Source: Chryseobacterium sp. Marseille-Q5410 (GTDB lineage: Bacteria > Bacteroidota > Bacteroidia > Flavobacteriales > Weeksellaceae). Taken from it: DNA of 64,000 nucleotides. The stretch spans positions 1 through 64,000 of the forward strand of contig CAMPOT010000002.1 of assembly GCA_946892665.1 (NCBI GenBank), read 5' to 3'. Numbering within the stretch: the first letter of the stretch is position 1; the number at the start of each line of letters is the position of its first letter. Below are positions 62,047 through 64,000 of the stretch, in pieces. The notes beneath the pieces are model-generated. The model did no database searches. It worked only from the letters and a program-made list of their open reading frames with translations, and was not told the origin of the DNA. Position numbers and translations under genes: made by a program.

Positions 62047-64000
62047 ATGGCAAGAGATCTTAAATATACAAGAAATATCGGTATTGCTGCTCACATTGAT
62101 GCAGGTAAAACCACCACAACAGAAAGAATTTTGTTTTACACAGGTAAAACCCACAAAATCGGAGAGGTTCACGAAGGTGCTTCTACAATGGACTGGATGG
62201 AGCAGGAAGCTGAAAGAGGTATTACTATTACTTCTGCAGCAACTACCTGTACTTGGAACTTCCCAACCGATCAGGGAAAAACTCTTCCTGAAACTAAAGG
62301 ATACCACTTTAACATTATCGATACACCGGGACACGTTGATTTTACCGTAGAGGTAAACCGTTCTCTTCGTGTACTAGATGGTTTGGTATTCCTTTTCTCT
62401 GCAGTAGATGGAGTTGAACCACAATCTGAAACCAACTGGAGACTTGCGGACAACTATAAAGTTGCTCGTATGGGATTCGTAAACAAAATGGACAGACAAG
62501 GTGCTGACTTCCTTAACGTGGTAAACCAGGTTAAAGAGATGTTAGGATCTAACGCAGTTCCAATCGTTTTGCCAATCGGTGCTGAAGAAGATTTCAAAGG
62601 GGTTGTAGACCTTATTAAAAACAGAGCAATCGTTTGGGATGAAGCAGGACAAGGTGCAACTTTCGAGGTAGTTCCAATTCCTGAAGATATGAAAGAGGAT
62701 GTGTTGCTTTACAGAGAAAAACTAGTAGAAGCAGTAGCTGATTACGACGAAACTTTGATGGAGAAATTCTTCGAAGATCCAGATTCTATCTCTGAAGAGG
62801 AAATCAACGAAGCATTAAGAAAAGCAACCATCGATTTGTCTATCATCCCGATGACTTGTGGCTCTTCATTTAAAAATAAAGGAGTTCAGTTCATGCTTGA
62901 TGCAGTTTGTAAATATCTTCCTTCTCCTTTGGACAAAGACGATATCAAAGGAACTGATCCAAGAACAGACGCTGAAATTACTAGAAAACCAGACGTAAAC
63001 GAACCATTCTCCGCATTAGCATTTAAAATTGCTACGGATCCTTTCGTAGGAAGATTAGCTTTCTTTAGAGCTTATTCCGGGAAACTAGATGCGGGATCTT
63101 ATGTTTTGAACACAAGATCTGGTAACAAAGAAAGAATTTCTAGAATCTACCAAATGCACGCTAACAAGCAAAATCCAGTAGAAGTTATTGAAGCTGGAGA
63201 TATTGGTGCTGCTGTAGGTTTTAAAGATATCAAAACTGGAGATACCTTATCAGACGAAAAGAACCCAATCGTTCTAGAATCTATGGTTTTCCCTGATCCA
63301 GTAATCGGTATTGCTGTTGAACCAAAAACTAAAGCGGACCAAGATAAAATGGGTAACGCTCTTGCTAAATTAGCAGAAGAAGATCCTACTTTCACAGTGA
63401 AAACTGACGAAGCTTCTGGACAAACAATCATTTCCGGTATGGGTGAGCTTCACCTCGACATTATTGTTGACCGTATGAGAAGAGAATTCAAAGTTGAAGT
63501 AAACCAAGGTCAACCTCAGGTAGAGTACAAAGAAAACCTGACCATGACAGCAAACCACAGAGAAGTTTACAAAAAACAATCTGGTGGTAGAGGTAAATTT
63601 GCAGATATCGTATTCGAAATTGGTCCTGCAGATGATAACAAAGCTGGTCTTGAATTCGTAAATGAAATCAAAGGGGGTAACATTCCAAAAGAATTTGTTC
63701 CTGCAGTAGAAAAAGGTTTCAAAGAAGCAATGAAAAACGGTCCACTTGCCGGATTCGAAATCGATGGTATCAAAGTAGTATTGAAAGACGGATCTTTCCA
63801 CCCAGTGGATTCTGACCAACTTTCTTTTGAACTTGCTGCTAAGATGGGCTTCAAAGAAGCTGGTAAGAAAGCCAAGCCTGTTATCATGGAACCAATTATG
63901 AAACTGGAGGTTGTAACTCCGGAAGAATATATGGGAGACATTGTAGGAGACCTTAACAGAAGAAGAGGTACTGTAAACGGTATGGACGACAGAAACAACG
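62047..64000 (+). CDS. fusA: Elongation factor G (3' end outside the window)
   Basis: At least 651 codons; the full protein has about 700. GTPase motifs: [14 protein letters not shown] (G1), the switch segment with [22 protein letters not shown] (G3, the EF-G/EF-Tu hallmark), and NKMDRQGAD (G4). Domains II-V follow: [48 protein letters not shown] and the start of domain V ([20 protein letters not shown]). EF-G drives translocation of tRNA and mRNA on the ribosome. The reading frame runs to the window edge, so the stop is not seen. Confidence 0.98.
   Translation, partial: MARDLKYTRNIGIAAHIDAGKTTTTERILFYTGKTHKIGEVHEGASTMDWMEQEAERGITITSAATTCTWNFPTDQGKTLPETKGYHFNIIDTPGHVDFTVEVNRSLRVLDGLVFLFSAVDGVEPQSETNWRLADNYKVARMGFVNKMDRQGADFLNVVNQVKEMLGSNAVPIVLPIGAEEDFKGVVDLIKNRAIVWDEAGQGATFEVVPIPEDMKEDVLLYREKLVEAVADYDETLMEKFFEDPDSISEEEINEALRKATIDLSIIPMTCGSSFKNKGVQFMLDAVCKYLPSPLDKDDIKGTDPRTDAEITRKPDVNEPFSALAFKIATDPFVGRLAFFRAYSGKLDAGSYVLNTRSGNKERISRIYQMHANKQNPVEVIEAGDIGAAVGFKDIKTGDTLSDEKNPIVLESMVFPDPVIGIAVEPKTKADQDKMGNALAKLAEEDPTFTVKTDEASGQTIISGMGELHLDIIVDRMRREFKVEVNQGQPQVEYKENLTMTANHREVYKKQSGGRGKFADIVFEIGPADDNKAGLEFVNEIKGGNIPKEFVPAVEKGFKEAMKNGPLAGFEIDGIKVVLKDGSFHPVDSDQLSFELAAKMGFKEAGKKAKPVIMEPIMKLEVVTPEEYMGDIVGDLNRRRGTVNGMDDRNN

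Overview
The window comes from a low-GC Bacteroidota chromosome, most likely a flavobacterium of the Chryseobacterium/Kaistella group (Weeksellaceae). The signs are: promoters of the TTTG-N(17-23)-TAnnTTTG type in front of rRNA/tRNA/ribosomal genes, almost no Shine-Dalgarno sequences, a T9SS type A sorting domain, a TonB plug protein with an OMP_b-brl_3-like barrel, a Bacteroidota-type LptD, MetX/MetZ methionine genes behind a SAM-I riboswitch, and type B L31. The taxon is inferred from protein style only; no database was searched.

Layout. 1-160: 5S rRNA at the end of an rRNA operon, with its terminator. 0.3-6 kb: an Omp85-like protein, nadD, a DUF3817 protein and a TonB plug/beta-barrel protein. 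5.8-14.2 kb: nine minus-strand genes, tightly packed and partly overlapping, that read as an arginine/citrulline/polyamine module: arginine deiminase-like, CtlX-like, SpeD, DUF4178, a tiny Cys-pair membrane protein, DUF350, a membrane-anchored SpeE-like aminopropyltransferase, a Tat-signal FAD oxidoreductase and a histidine-containing polytopic membrane protein. This is the best candidate for a poorly described system. 14.4-20.8 kb: envelope maintenance (HtrA/DegP, RidA, LptD, N-acetylmuramoyl-L-alanine amidase). 20.9-21.4 kb: tRNA-Glu, rpsT, tRNA-Glu. 21.4-31 kb: aroQ, a lipoprotein, GNAT-like, recJ, an ABC-F ATPase with one degenerate ATP site, smpB, an OmpA/TSP3 protein, yebC, a small GNAT, osmC. 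31-33.6 kb: a GH63-like glucosidase.

33.7-43.6 kb is a methionine regulon: SAM-I riboswitch, metX, a kinase-less ThrA-like homoserine dehydrogenase, metZ, metH split into two genes, and metF. Aspartate semialdehyde is reduced to homoserine, acylated, sulfhydrylated to homocysteine and methylated with MetF-supplied methyl-THF. Two things interrupt this order: a palindromic repeat between metZ and metH1, and a GC-rich fatty acid desaturase between the two metH halves.

43.6-47.4 kb: SDR, aroA, a MazG-like protein and a beta-helix lipoprotein on the minus strand. 47.5-51.1 kb: rpmE2, a GlmU-family protein, a TrhO-type rhodanese with an extra C-terminal translation-factor-like barrel, and 5-formyl-THF cyclo-ligase. 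51-53.3 kb: a lipoprotein, a one-TM protein with a perfect palindrome over its promoter, and a small repeat lipoprotein. 53.3-59.6 kb: SpoU methyltransferase, rmuC, a GlcG-like protein, a frameshifted YciI-like gene, pncB and an LRR/T9SS protein. 59.6-61 kb: a polytopic GT-C-like membrane protein. 61.1 kb to the end: the str operon rpsL-rpsG-fusA, with fusA cut by the window edge.

No CRISPR array, transposase, integrase or phage gene was seen. Horizontal input is suggested only for the desaturase.
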